A stretch of 64,000 nucleotides of DNA, taken from assembly GCF_040958095.1 (NCBI RefSeq), contig NC_091209.1, forward strand, positions 3,358,232 to 3,422,231, read 5' to 3'. How positions within the stretch are numbered: position 1 is the stretch's first letter; each line of letters begins with the position of its first letter. Position numbers and translations under genes: made by a program. Shown piece after piece: positions 1-10,824 of this stretch. Under the pieces are notes generated by a model. It made no database searches, was not told the DNA's origin, and saw only the letters and a program-made list of their open reading frames with translations. The DNA is from Procambarus clarkii. Taxonomy: Eukaryota > Arthropoda > Malacostraca > Decapoda > Cambaridae.

Positions 1-340
1 GCAGCAGGCAAGCTGACCTTATAAGGTCCTTCCCCCAGCCCAAATGACAGTTCAACTCAGGCTTCCTGTGCTAACACTCTGAACTAGCTCCAGCACTTGT
101 GCAATATCCGACTTCACTGTCTCGTATCTATCGACTCAACCATGAATATTTGTGAACTTTGCAAGGCACCTAAACTAGGGCCATTCCACGTGTGCCAGGC
201 GAGATGTGCTGAATGTAGGATAACCTTCACCGCCAGTCCTCAGTATCAGTGTCTTATTTACTGTGAGCAGTGCTTTAAAATACCTCGTGGACATTTTGAT
301 AAGATTTGTCCCTCGTGCTCCAAAGTGATTTGTTCTACCC

Positions 341-617
341 GTAAGTACCATTGTGGGTATAACAACTGTAGAAATTTCCCATAAATCTGTTGTGAGTTAT
401 AGCATATTTATAGTTAATATTGTAAAAAATGACTTAACAGCAGCATCAGATATTATCTGTATTAATATTCTAAACAAAAATACATACTTTAATAAATTGC
501 ACAATAGCGGCAGCAGCTAAATTTATATATGAATTATTATTTACAATTAGTTGTAGAGCTATACAGCATTCATTAAAAAAAAATACGCATAACTATATAG
601 AATAATTAAATCTACAG
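341..617 (+). other. Candidate intron 1 of the polymerase gene
   Basis: 277 bp, AT-rich, with a GTAAGT donor and an acceptor ending in TCTACAG. It interrupts the frame in phase 1. A shadow reading through the donor stops at 382-384, which supports it being non-coding. Confidence 0.55.
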
Positions 618-731
618 GTCGCAACCCTGATGCATGTCAATTTTGCATGTATCTAGTTGATTCCGAGTCTGATACTAGTTCTGATTCAGAGCACTCAGAA
701 GCATCATCGCACCAAAGCGTCCAGTATGAAA

Positions 732-852
732 GTAAGTTAAATATAGTTTTCTGTAATATGAAACCATTCCCAATTCTTGTTGGATATATTTATATAAATA
801 CCTCACTTATCATCTTCAATTTTTATTCACATGATCATTTATATGATTTTAG
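732..852 (+). other. Candidate intron 2 of the polymerase gene
   Basis: 121 bp, AT-rich, GTAAGT donor and ATTTTAG acceptor, phase 1. Confidence 0.55.
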
Positions 853-981
853 GCGCGCCAACTCAGCAGTTAGTGGAGGTAGAGGAGGAATATCCTCGTG
901 GAGGAGGTGGTGACGAGCCTAGCACGAGCCGAGCTCGCTCACCAACACCAGAAGATAATGACCACAGGGAAAGTTCTAATT

Positions 982-1105
982 GTAAGTAACATCCTCAGTA
1001 ATTATTATTATCAGCATATTACAATAACAGCATTTTTATTATTATTATTAAAGTACCTATATATTTAATTTTATTTATTGAAATCATTATACTTGTTACT
1101 TATAG
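982..1105 (+). other. Candidate intron 3 of the polymerase gene
   Basis: 124 bp, AT-rich, GTAAGT donor and CTTATAG acceptor, phase 1. The frame after the acceptor is the polymerase frame. Confidence 0.55.
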
Positions 1106-4100
1106 GTTCTCAACTGGAGGAGGAAGACGACTCCCTGCATTTAGTTTGGGAAGCTGATTCCGATATGGATGCCAGCCAGCCTATCGCTAATTCTCCGCCA
1201 CCACCTCAGGAACAGTAGCAACAGCAGGTAGATGTTGTAGTTCCTCCTCAACCCGAAGTGCTTGAAGTGATTAATAATTTCAATGGGGGATACATACGCC
1301 ATTCATATAGCATCCCAGATAATCCCCAAGGAGATCCTGCCCATTATTTAACTATATATCGTGATTATTTTATTCAGCAAATAGAATCCTTGTTTGACGC
1401 CGTTCACCCCAATTTCCCTCCTGCCCTCTTGATATACCCCGATTTTACATTTAATTTACAACGGCTTAATCAAGAAAATGAACCTGATTTTGAGGGAGAG
1501 TTGCTTATAAGGGCTGAACAACGCACTTTATCTAGGCATGAGGCTAGTGTTGTCGTAGATCAATGGATCGCTGAATTGGATAATTAGTTAGAAGAGTTCT
1601 TTGCCGAGACAGAAGGTTCGAGTCTAGGTATACAGAGCATTTCTGGTTTTTATATCAATTCTATAGCTGTTCAGCACCCCATCCGTCTAGGAGAATACGT
1701 GCCTTATCCAGATAAATTGCGTGGTTCGAGACATGTTTTCAACCCTAAAGGCGAGCAAAATATATGTTTGATCCAATGTTTAGCCGCATACATATGTCTA
1801 GCTCAGGGGATGACATTAGATAATATCAGAAAACGTTCCAAGTCATCCAGGTGGTGTCTTAGATTTGTCCGTTGGAGTGAGGATATTGAAATTCCCATAA
1901 CGTATGACAATATCAATAAAATAGAAAATGTAAATAAATTAAGTATATTTATCTATGTGCTCACGCGTGAAGACAATAAGTACTACATTAGCTTAGCTAG
2001 GAAAGGCAGGGAACATTCTGCACCTAAAGTACCTTTGCTCATGCTGGAGGATCAGCATCTTGTGCTCATTAAAGATTTCAATCAATATGTCCGTAACATG
2101 CGTAACCATGCAAGTAAAATACCCAACAATCATATTTTTTGTCATTCATGTTTAATTCATTTGTCACCTGATGCTATGAGGGATCATGAAGAGTCATGTG
2201 AAGTCAAACAAACATTGAAATTTTACCCTGAAGGTCATAAAATCAAGTTCAAAAATTACGGTCGTGCTTATGGACCCTCTCACACGGCATATTATGATTT
2301 CGAGTGCTTGTTGGACCCCTCCAATCCCCAAGGAATGATTGAGAAGCGTCACAAAGCCGTGGCATATGCTTTTATTATCATCAACAGGGAATTGGAGGTG
2401 GTAGATAAATTAACGTATATGGGGGATGACCCTGTGAATCATTTCATAGATACTTTAGAGAAAGCATGGAAGAGAATCAAATCTGCCATGCCTAAATACA
2501 AAATATCTATGACACATGAACATTGGCAAGCCTATAGACGTCAGACCACATGTGAAATGTGTTATAGGCCATTTAAATCAGCTATGGACAAGCACCGTCA
2601 TCATGATCATGCTATTGAATTTAATAATTATCTTGCAGCCTATTGTCAAAGGTGCAACATTTTATGCAGAAATTCTTATAAATATTTATACACATTCTCT
2701 CACAATGCAGCTTATGACCTCGGGGTAATTTTAAATGAATTGTCTAACCTCCCTAATCGTGAAATTGATATTGCCTCCAAAGATGGATTTAAGTTCATGA
2801 AAGTAGATATCGGTAAACTTCGGTTTATGGATAGTCTGGCTTTACTAAATGGCGGGCTGGAAAAACTAGCTAAAGAACATATTAAGGAAGGTAAACCCAC
2901 CACTTACACCTCAGTTATGCTAGATGACGTCTCTGCAGCTGCCCACCATTTATTAAAGACAGACAAACAGGTCTTCTGTTATGACTACATTTCATCTTTG
3001 GAGAAATTAAATGAACCGGCTCTTCCTCCTCCCGAAGCCTTTTTCAATAGTTTAAAACACGAGGCCATAAGCGAGACCGATTATACACAGGCTAAAGAAG
3101 TCTTTAGATTAGCGGAATGCAAGACCATTGGGGATTATTTGAAGGTCTATTTGAAAGTAGATACTGGACTATTGTGTGATGTGTTTACTGTATGGCGCAA
3201 GACCATGCTCGAGCTGTACAAGTTAGACATTACACACTATGTCTCGTTATCGAGTTTTGCATGGGACGCTTTCTTGTTTAAGAGTCAAGTTGTCTTGGAC
3301 TCTATTTCTGATCCCCATTTGTACGATGTATTGCGCAGAAATCTGAGAGGCGGATTTACCTCTGTTGTACGACAACACACAAGTGTACAAAATGAGCATA
3401 CGGGTGCTGATCCTTCTAGTACTGATAAATATATTCTTTATTTAGATTTTAATTGCTTATACGCCACCTGTATGACAGAACTGCTTCCTCAAGGCGGGAT
3501 CCGTAAATTATCAGCTGCCGAATGTGATGATTGGCTCCAACAGGGATTGGAAAATATTGCTTGTGATGGGGATAAGGGGTATTGGGTCATGTGTGATACC
3601 AAGCATGTCGCACCTGAGGTAGCCCGATACACCGATGACTTACCTTTAACCCTGTCACATGCTAATATTTCAACTGATCTTCTCTCCGATTATAGCAAAC
3701 ATATTTTAAATACCGAAGATCGTAAACTCCCCAAGAAAAACAATAAATTAATTGCCTCACATCTCCCCCAAAAAGATTACTTGGTGAGTTTAGATTTGCT
3801 TCAGATGCTGATGAAATTGGGATTGGAAGTGGCTAAGGTAAATGCAGTTTATGAATTCCAACAAAGCAAGTACCTTAAGGAATTTGTCGAAACAAATGCT
3901 CGTGAACGTGCAAATACACCTTGCGCCATTAAGGGTAAAGCTATCAAGCTGGTATCAAATGCAATTTACGGCAAGAGTTTGACAAATGTGAGTAAATATG
4001 GCGATCAGCATTATTTAGTTACATCACGAGACAAATTCCAAAAGCATGCACGCAATCCGTTCTTCAAACGGAGTATTTTGTTAAGTGAAGACAGAGTCAT

Positions 4101-4170
4101 TTGCACAGTTAAGAAACAATCACTTAAAGTCAATACACAACTTATTTGGGGTTCCAGATCTTGCAAATAG
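1106..4170 (+). pseudogene. polB: Polinton protein-primed family-B DNA polymerase, N-terminal and exonuclease/palm part (broken)
   Basis: This segment carries most of a Maverick/Polinton-type DNA polymerase B, which replicates the element. Visible motifs in order: 3'-5' exonuclease Exo I DFE (2296-2304); a Cys/His cluster in the exonuclease region (about 2550-2670) typical of these polymerases; Exo II HNxxYD-like (about 2701-2718); an Exo III-like YLKVD; polymerase motif A with DFNCLY (3445 on); motif B KxxxNxxYG (3946 on). Two in-frame TAG codons interrupt the N-terminal part, at 1216-1218 and 1585-1587; the frame on both sides is continuous and polymerase-like. The frame is lost near 4146-4170, between motifs B and C, and motif C lies in the next frame. 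The copy therefore looks inactive unless stops are read through or the assembly contains errors. Confidence 0.9.
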
Positions 4171-4880
4171 CTAAGAGGATCCTATATGATTTTTGGTACA
4201 ATACCGTCAAAGCTCATTATGGAGACAAAGCTAGATTGCTGTATACGGATACAGATTCGTATTTGATTGAATTAAGCTGTCCAAATGCTTTTGAGGAATT
4301 AAATAAACTGCCTTTATCTCAGCATATGGATTTCAGTAATTTCCCTCCTGAAAATCCCTATTTCGATGACTCTCGCAAAGGTCAACTGGGTTTGTTAAAA
4401 TCGGAAGTTGGAGCCAAAATTATCAAAGAACTCATTGCATTGAAGCCTAAAATGTACTCAATTCTCACTCAAGATCAGGTTCAGATCTGTCGTTGTAAAG
4501 GTATTCCCACTTATCATCAGTCTAAACTCACTCATGCTGCTTTCCAAAGTGCTTTAGAGTTAAATATTGGGCAGAGGTTCCAATCCAGATCTATTAGGAA
4601 TGTTAAAGGCCGTATGTGTACCTGTCTCACTACAAAACGTGGATTGTCAGCCTTTGACGATAAACGTTATGTACTGAGTCCTACACAGTCTTTGGCGTAT
4701 GGACATCCCGATATACCTATAGCAGAAATTCATGAAGAAGAGAATGAGGAGGAGGAGGAGGATGTACCTGCACCTGCTGCTGCCGCTGCTGCACGTCCTG
4801 TGAGACGTGGATTCCATCCCATATTCAATATGTGGGGAAAACGCGATGCACTGGTGAACAAGACATATCCTCACAATTAG
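4146..4880 (+). pseudogene. polB: Polinton DNA polymerase B, C-terminal part after frameshift
   Basis: Continuation of the polymerase in another frame, overlapping the preceding segment by 25 bases. It holds motif C, YTDTDS (4242 on), the catalytic aspartate motif of family-B polymerases, then the thumb region and the conserved end (FDDKRY followed by a Tyr-Gly-His motif). A Glu-rich stretch followed by an Ala run and an Arg-containing tail closes the protein. There is no start codon of its own (the frame begins with TTG), so this is a displaced fragment, not a separate gene. One small indel explains the displacement. Confidence 0.88.
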
Positions 4881-4899
4881 TGACTGAAGAAATTGGCGA

Positions 4900-5275
4900 T
4901 GGAACATTTGCAACCTCCCCTAACCTATCTTTGGGTTTGAAAATTGCTGCCTCCCCTAACCTATCATTGATGTTTGAAAATTGCAACCTCCCCTAACCTG
5001 ACATTGATGTTTGAAAAATTGCGGGGCCCCTGACTCATCACTGATGTTCTGAAAATGCAGTCTCCCCTAACCTATGTTGAAAATGTTCTGTTGTATATCT
5101 ATGTTGAAAATGTTCTGTTGTACATAAAAAATAAAAATTGTGAAATGTATACTTTGATGTTTTTATAAAACAGTGCCCCCCTAACCTATGTTTTTGAAAA
5201 TGTTCTATGCAAAAATAAAAATATGAAATGTAAGCTCTGATGTTTCTATGAAAACCTCCCATGTTTAAATATAAT
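4900..5275 (+). repeat. Degenerate tandem repeats between polymerase and ATPase genes
   Basis: About six imperfect copies of a unit of roughly 40 bp built around CTCCCCTAACCTAT, then TTGATGTTTGAAAATTG. Later copies are shorter and A/T-richer. The C-rich core recurs as its complement (GGGGAGGTTAGGGG) at about 5984 and 6108, on either side of the integrase start. No gene is supported here; the region may hold polyadenylation and promoter signals between two genes. Confidence 0.7.
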
Positions 5276-5316
5276 AACCTTATCATACTTATGTCAGTAC
5301 AAACCCAACACGAGTC

Positions 5317-5961
5317 ATGGATAGTTCACCTATCACTGAAGAACAACTCGATATTTTCAATGAACCTAGCAGAATAATCATTGCAGGATTTTCCAATGGC
5401 GGAAAATCTCATTTGTGCACTAAACTCGAACAAAAATACCATCTGAAATTCTTCAGTATTATTATATGCGGCGGCAGTTACAGAGCATTGCTAGACGATC
5501 CAGTAATTAACAAGAAAATAATAGCTCAACCTGAAATTATTGACACTTTAGATGAACGTACAGATGATTTGCCTATTTTAATTATTATCGATGACTTGTT
5601 CATCGAATCTGCTAATTCCAAAATCGTGTCTGATATCTTCACTAAAGGCAGACATCTTGCTATTTCGTGCATATTCATTACCCAAAATATATTTTTCTCT
5701 GGGAAATATGCTAGAAGTATCAGTTTAAACGCCTCCCATTTCATATTAGTGAAATCTAGAGATTTAGCTCAAATTGAGACTTTAGGGCGGCAGTTATTTG
5801 GAAAACAAGATTCTAAAAAGCTTTTGGATATCTACAAGAAAGCCATCAGTAAACCTTATGGGTATTTATTGGTGGATTTAGGAGTAAAAACCCCTGAACG
5901 CATCACCTTCCGTAGCAATATTGTTGGTGAGCATCCATACGAAATTGTTTACCAATGGTGA
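5317..5961 (+). CDS. Polinton genome-packaging ATPase (FtsK/HerA-like)
   Basis: 214 codons with an intact frame. Walker A is GFSNGGKS (residues 24-31) and Walker B is a run of aliphatic residues ending in Asp92-Asp93. The length and placement match the A32/FtsK-HerA-type ATPase of Polintons and adintoviruses, which is thought to pump DNA into a capsid. The ATG at 5317 is the first in frame and sits directly upstream of the conserved N-terminus. It lies between polymerase and integrase on the same strand. No lesion is seen, unlike in its neighbours. Confidence 0.88.
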   Translation: MDSSPITEEQLDIFNEPSRIIIAGFSNGGKSHLCTKLEQKYHLKFFSIIICGGSYRALLDDPVINKKIIAQPEIIDTLDERTDDLPILIIIDDLFIESANSKIVSDIFTKGRHLAISCIFITQNIFFSGKYARSISLNASHFILVKSRDLAQIETLGRQLFGKQDSKKLLDIYKKAISKPYGYLLVDLGVKTPERITFRSNIVGEHPYEIVYQW

Positions 5962-5984
5962 ACGTACTAAACAACAACCACAAG

Positions 5985-6182
5985 GGGAGGTTAGGGGGGG
6001 TTGGTATATCGGATGTATAAAACAGCTAAAACCATACAATCCGATATCACTTTATTAGAAGATGGAGCACGTACTAGATAAAATTTATTATAACCCCGCA
6101 TCCTCAGGAGGGTTAGGGGGGGTCAATAGGTTGTATAAAGCAGCTAAAACCATAAAGCCAGATATTACTTTATCAGATGTCA
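5985..6182 (+). repeat. Partial tandem duplication of the integrase 5' end
   Basis: Bases 5985-6058 and 6110-6182 are two copies of one segment of about 70 bp: a GGTTAGGGGGGT motif, then GTATAAA, CAGCTAAAACCATA and an AT-rich end containing GATAT and ACTTTAT. The second copy is coding in the integrase; the first is non-coding and lies just upstream of the ATG at 6062. Confidence 0.75.
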
Positions 6183-6669
6183 AAGAATACTTGAAATCGT
6201 CTAAAGCCTACACTTTGCACGCATTAAAACCTCGCATATTTCTACGAAGAAAGGTGCTTAGTCCTAAACCCCGTATATATTTAGCTTGTGATTTAGCAGA
6301 AATGGGATGAATAGCTAAACACAATGATGATATTAAATACATTCTCGTCTGTGTCGATATTTTTTCACGGTATGCGCAAGTAGCACCTCTGATACGCAAA
6401 GATGGACAGACTGTGAGTAAGGCTCTGAAAAACATATTGGAATCCTCATATTTCCAAGGAATACGTAAAATAAATACAGATCGAGGAGGTGAATTTTATA
6501 ATTCTCATATGCAACGAATGCTTGCAGCTAAAAATATTAGACTGTATAGCGTTTTTTCTCAAGAAACAAAAGTTGCTATTGCCGAACGCTTTATACGTAC
6601 CATGAAAACTAAGATTTATAAATATATGACTGCGCACAATACCTCGAGATATCTGCCCATATTGCCTGA
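6062..6669 (+). pseudogene. int: Polinton integrase, catalytic-core portion (nonsense mutation, split by LTR element)
   Basis: Retroviral-type DDE integrase that would insert the Polinton. ATG at 6062. The N-terminal part is the Polinton-type segment ending in a leucine-histidine motif and a basic stretch. The first catalytic Asp is in ACDLAEM, just before an in-frame TGA at 6308-6310. The same frame continues through the core with the second Asp in NTDRGGEF and the Glu in AIAERFIRTMK. At 6669 the frame is cut by the LTR retrotransposon. The rest of the gene resumes at 17101 in a matching frame. Two independent lesions make this copy inactive. Confidence 0.9.
6665..6669. repeat. Left target-site duplication (CCTGA) of the LTR retrotransposon
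   Basis: CCTGA immediately precedes the TG of the 5' LTR and recurs right after the CA of the 3' LTR at 17101-17105. Both copies belong to integrase coding sequence. Confidence 0.93.
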
Positions 6670-7009
6670 TGTGAGGGGGTGGTTCACCAGCTCACTTACA
6701 ATAGTGCTCTTATGCCTGTGGGAGCCAGTACACTTGTTAAGTGCACTTGTTAAGTGGGCGGACTTAAGTTTTGTACCAGCAACCGAAACATCTAGTGTTT
6801 GGGCTCATGTGAGAGCCCCAGTCATCAGCAGTCCATAAATGTTACCCTGGCCGGGGTGGCATGTCTGTGGACAGTGCTAGAGCTGATAGCATCATCTCAT
6901 TGTATGGCATGAGGCCAGGCTCAGCTTTGCGCGGGAAACAGCTAGGCCGTCGGCCTGGGTGTGGGGCCCCCGCGCTGGCTGCCCACTTGAGTGGTTGTCA
7001 TGGAAACCA

Positions 7010-7060
7010 GCCGCCATCTTAGTAAACATCTTGAGCCGCCATGTTGGTCGGCCATCTTGG
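7010..7060 (+). promoter_or_regulatory. Cluster of YY1-like sites in the LTR
   Basis: GCCGCCATCTT (7010-7020), GCCGCCATGTTGG (7035-7047) and GGCCATCTTGG (about 7050-7060) lie within 51 bp. These match the YY1/Pho family consensus, which is used at start sites in some retroelements. The match is seen; function is inferred. The same cluster exists in the 3' LTR at +6450. Confidence 0.45.
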
Positions 7061-8268
7061 AGCTGCCCTAGGGGCTATGCTACACCGTCGCTGATTGGAT
7101 GAGAGGGGTAGGCCGCTGTATGCCTTCCTCTCATTGGTTATTTCGAGAAGGACGCGGGAAGAGCCGGTGTGAGCATCATTCTGAACTCAGCCGCCACCTT
7201 GTCAAGACGTTCCTGTACTCAATTCGGCCAAATTGATGTATAGGGCGTCGTGGTGGCTGGACTACAACTGCTGATGCTTCCTGCTTCACCTACGACATCG
7301 GTCGTCACAGAATCCGGCCGAAGTCGTCGCTTGGAGGGGTTTAAGACATTATTGTATGCAGGGGGTAGAGGTACAGTGATCTGGGATCGTGGGGGAATGT
7401 GCATACGAGCAGCAACAGACTCGTAGATCCCATACCAGTGATGATTAGACTTGCTAGTGCTCTGTAGCAGTCGATGGGAACGGGGAAATTCGTGTCAGTG
7501 TTAAGGCAATTTCCCAAGGTTGGTGTGAGACGCTATCGTTGTGCGCGTCACCTGGGTATGAACGCTTCACTTCACCGGGGAGTCGAGGGTGCGAACTCAG
7601 CCGTGTTGAGTGGGAGGGGTTCGAGTGTGCGCCAATTTTCCGTGTAAGTACTACGGTCAGGAACTACCGCCGCCTACGCCACCCGGAGCGAGCCAGCCAC
7701 CTATAGCGGGGTGCCTGATGTATGGGAATGGTGTGTAAAGCCGGCAGTGTGAATGAGTAAGTACCTATGTGTGTATTTCGGTGATTAGTAGTCTCTAAAG
7801 CTTGAATTCGAGGTCAAGTGTTCCGTCACATTGTCACGCAGCACCTGTTCAGGTGGAGTGAATTGTGGGCGAGGAGATTAATCACCTGTGTTGTCATCTT
7901 GTCAGTCCAGAGGGACTTAAGTCTGGTGTACACAGACGTACAGTGTGTGTGTGTGTGTGTGTGGGTACACACGGGAACAGGATACATAGATTAGCCAAGG
8001 ACGGAGAGGATGTCCATGTAATAAATTCTTTTATTTCATTGTGGTAATCATTTTTGATCGTCCGTGGGACGGAGTGATATCATTTCCATGTGTGGTCTTG
8101 CAGGTGTGGAATTCCAACACTGAGCGCTCAGGTATGTGTAACGCCAGTGATTCCTGGCAATGATTATTGTGGAGTGTGCCACAGTGTGGCTTAAATTTCT
8201 TGTAGTGTTCCCAGGGCCGTGACAAGTGTGATTTATATAAATATATATATTGTGGTTGCAGTATTAAT

Positions 8269-9792
8269 TAACGTAATTTTGGTGAGGTTTGGTGAGTGAC
8301 GAGGCCGTCTAGAGAGACCGCCCCCGCTCTGTCGAGTAACGTAACTCTCGAGTGTTTATCGGCATGCGTGACCGATAAATCACTCACCCATGTGATTTAA
8401 GGAGTGTGAGATTCTCCTTAGTGTTCCCAATAACGTTTGATAGCTGTAGGCTACATGTGTCAGCGGTAATTATATATATATATATATAATCGTAGTGTCA
8501 CGGTGCCCAGTGTTATTGTTTTATTTACTGTGTGGTGATTGCAATATATTGACCTATGTTCTAGGGGTCATTTGCAGCAGTAAGTAAGTGTGTGCAGTAT
8601 CCTAATATTTGGAAATTAGAGTACTTGCCGTGTGTGTTATTGCAAAAGGGGGTTGTTATTTGATGGTGATTGTTGCTAGTGTTGAGCAATCACCGTATGT
8701 GATTGCAGTTCAGTAAAACCATTGTGGGGCAGGGTTCTAGAGGGTTCATGTCCTGTAGGTTATTTTACTAGGTTCTGCAGTATTGTCATAGCAACCGAAT
8801 TGTAACGTAAATCACTGTGATTTGTTAGTGTGATTTGTCATTGTCGTGGGTGAACTCGGCTGTAGACGAGTACTTGGATATACATATATTCTCCTGGTTA
8901 TCTGGTAGGACATCGAAGTCCAGTATTCAGTGAGGTGATTGCGAGGCAATTAATATAACGTAACCAAGGGAACGCCCATTGCTTTAAGAGAATTTGTTCT
9001 TTGACAATTTGAGTAACGTAGAATGCGTTTGGGTTAATTTACTTTCCTGTAAGCAGCTACGGTAGTCTCGAGGAGCCTAGCCATCAGCCAGATAAGAATT
9101 AGAGTATTGTCTGTCGTAATTAACGGTCAGTGGGCCGGGTAATTGACGTGTTTCAGGAAGTCAAAGTAATTAATCTCGATCCTTGTTTGATCGACTCACA
9201 CGAAGGCTACATTGTTCCATTAACGTAACGTCGTTATCTACCCGGAAGTACCGGCATTTGATTGACTCGTGAGAGGAGTAGCGTCATTTTAGAATAACGT
9301 AAACGTGGGGCTAATTACTGTTATTAGTCGCCTGAATTGGTCTGAGTATGGAAGGCTCAGACGGAATTCGTACCTTAATGTAAATTGCTGAGCCAGTGTG
9401 AAAGGTTGCGTATTTTAATTGTTTAATTATTGATCTTGAGGATAGTAATTAATTACTCTAAAGGTAATCACGAGTGATTACCGTTCTCTTAGCACTTTGG
9501 ACATTGCAAATCAGAGTTTACCATCGCTGAGTGATTAGTAACCGATTAACGTAAATTAACGTAACTAGTAGAGATTAATCAGCTGTCTGGAAGTACAGGG
9601 ATTAATGGGATTTTCTCACTGAATGCTCGACGGGTAGAGTGTTGTTTGATTTCCGCGTTACTAGTGACAGTTGTAAGAGTTGTTAATTTAACGTAAATGT
9701 TACCTTGTAATTAACGTAAATGTTATTGTGTTATTAACGTAAATCAATTGTTATTGATTGTTGATCGTCCGTGGGACGTAGTGTTAACGTAA
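8269..9792 (+). promoter_or_regulatory. Twelve exact TAACGTAA motifs in the 5' LTR
   Basis: Exact copies start at 8269, 8337, 8803, 8956, 9221, 9295, 9547, 9557, 9689, 9712, 9735 and 9785, all on the same strand, plus near matches (e.g. near 9013). This is far above chance for an 8-mer in 1.5 kb. It resembles half of a bZIP (PAR/CRE-like) site. The motif may be a dispersed regulatory site or a trace of an older repeat. Confidence 0.6.
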
Positions 9793-10652
9793 GGATTAAT
9801 TTGAGGAAGGGTGCTGGAGTTGCCAGTGAACCCATTAGTTATTGTTGTCATTGAAAGACTACTGATTTGATTGCATTGCAACCGCTGTTGCAGGTGTAGA
9901 CTGCACTGAGGCGTAGAACAGTTAGGAGGTTACTGGAGACGTATTTCAGAACCTACTGTGTCATTTGTTGTAATTGTGATTATAGATCTGTTAGTCCTTG
10001 CTTGCTTGTTGATTCCTCTGTGGTCACGCTTATGTTCGAGTTAGTTCATTATGCAGTCCGAGGGGCTGGTGTCTAGCTGTCATTGATAGTGTCACAGGAA
10101 GGATTTCGAGTAACGTCATTGACATTTCTTTTGTTTTGTTGTAGTAGTTAGTACTTTATTGAATAAACTAAGTTGTTATGGTTAACACTGTCTTTTCGTT
10201 ACACCCCCACACATTATTATTGTTATGCAAATGTTCTTCACACTCGACTAACATTGAGACTAACTTTCTGAGCTTTGGATCAAATATACGGCACCACACA
10301 ACAATAAATTATTGTTGTGAGAGCCCGTGACCTACTCGTTAGATTCGCTTCGGCGATTGGCGAAGGTCGGCGGCCTAAGTGGGGGGGATTTCAATTTTCA
10401 TTGGGGTCTCGGCGTTTGCTCGCGCCTAGTCAATTGTTCATACATGGTCCCAAAGTGAGGAATGAGCTGGTTACTACACTGGTGTGTTAGCTAAGCAAGT
10501 CCTTCCTCAGGCGACCTACTTGAATATCACGACAGGAATAAAGGTTAAAGAATAAAGAAAGTTCTTAGAAATTTTCCGAGCTAAAATTCCTTATACCAAT
10601 TTTAATTTATTCCAAAACTTCTCACAAGTGAAAATCAACAAAAACTCTCACA

Positions 10653-10675
10653 GCGTGGCGCCCAACGTGGGGCCG
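10653..10675 (+). promoter_or_regulatory. Primer-binding site, tRNA-Lys(CUU) type
   Basis: Directly after the 5' LTR, separated by two or three bases, is TGGCGCCCAACGTGGGGC. It is the complement of the 3' end of animal tRNA-Lys with anticodon CUU. This fixes the element's orientation as +. Confidence 0.85.
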
Positions 10676-10824
10676 TAGACTTTTGATTCATAATCAGAAA
10701 AGTAAGATTCATCAAGTTGAGAAACCTGTGAAGAAAGGTGTGCAGAACATTGCAGAACAATATTGCTGTGGGTGTGTATGTTGTCGGTTAGCAGGATTAG
10801 GTACACACACACCACACACACAGA

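Larger units (their letters stand above)
142..981 (+). pseudogene. Upstream exons 1-3 of the Polinton DNA polymerase gene
   Basis: Three short open segments lie upstream of the polymerase: 142-340, 618-731 and 853-981. Each is bounded by consensus splice sites: GTAAGT donors at 341, 732 and 982, and pyrimidine-tract/AG acceptors ending at 617, 852 and 1105. All three junctions fall in phase 1, and the reading frame runs into the polymerase frame at 1108 without a shift. I chose the ATG at 142. Exon 1 is cysteine-rich (Cys4, Cys7, Cys18, Cys22, Cys25, then further CxxC pairs), as in a zinc-binding domain. Exon 2 starts with another CxxC and continues into a Ser/Asp/Glu-rich tract; exon 3 is acidic and Gly-rich. 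The splice sites and phases are seen in the sequence; that they are spliced to the polymerase is inference. A separate small zinc-finger gene in exon 1 is the alternative. Confidence 0.6.
6670..10652 (+). repeat. 5' LTR (3983 bp)
   Basis: Begins TGTGAGGG and ends CTCTCACA. It matches the 3' LTR at a constant offset of 6450 bases over almost all of its length; the only clear differences I see are in the last ~25 bases. It holds three or four GCCGCCAT-type sites near 7010-7060, a CCGCCACC variant near 7190, a GT microsatellite near 7941 and twelve exact TAACGTAA motifs between 8269 and 9792. No supported gene lies inside it. Confidence 0.93.

Noticed and set aside
7865..8225. Small ORFs within the LTRs (60-64 codons)
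   Set aside because: Short, no domain, one crosses a GT microsatellite; duplicated only because the LTR is.
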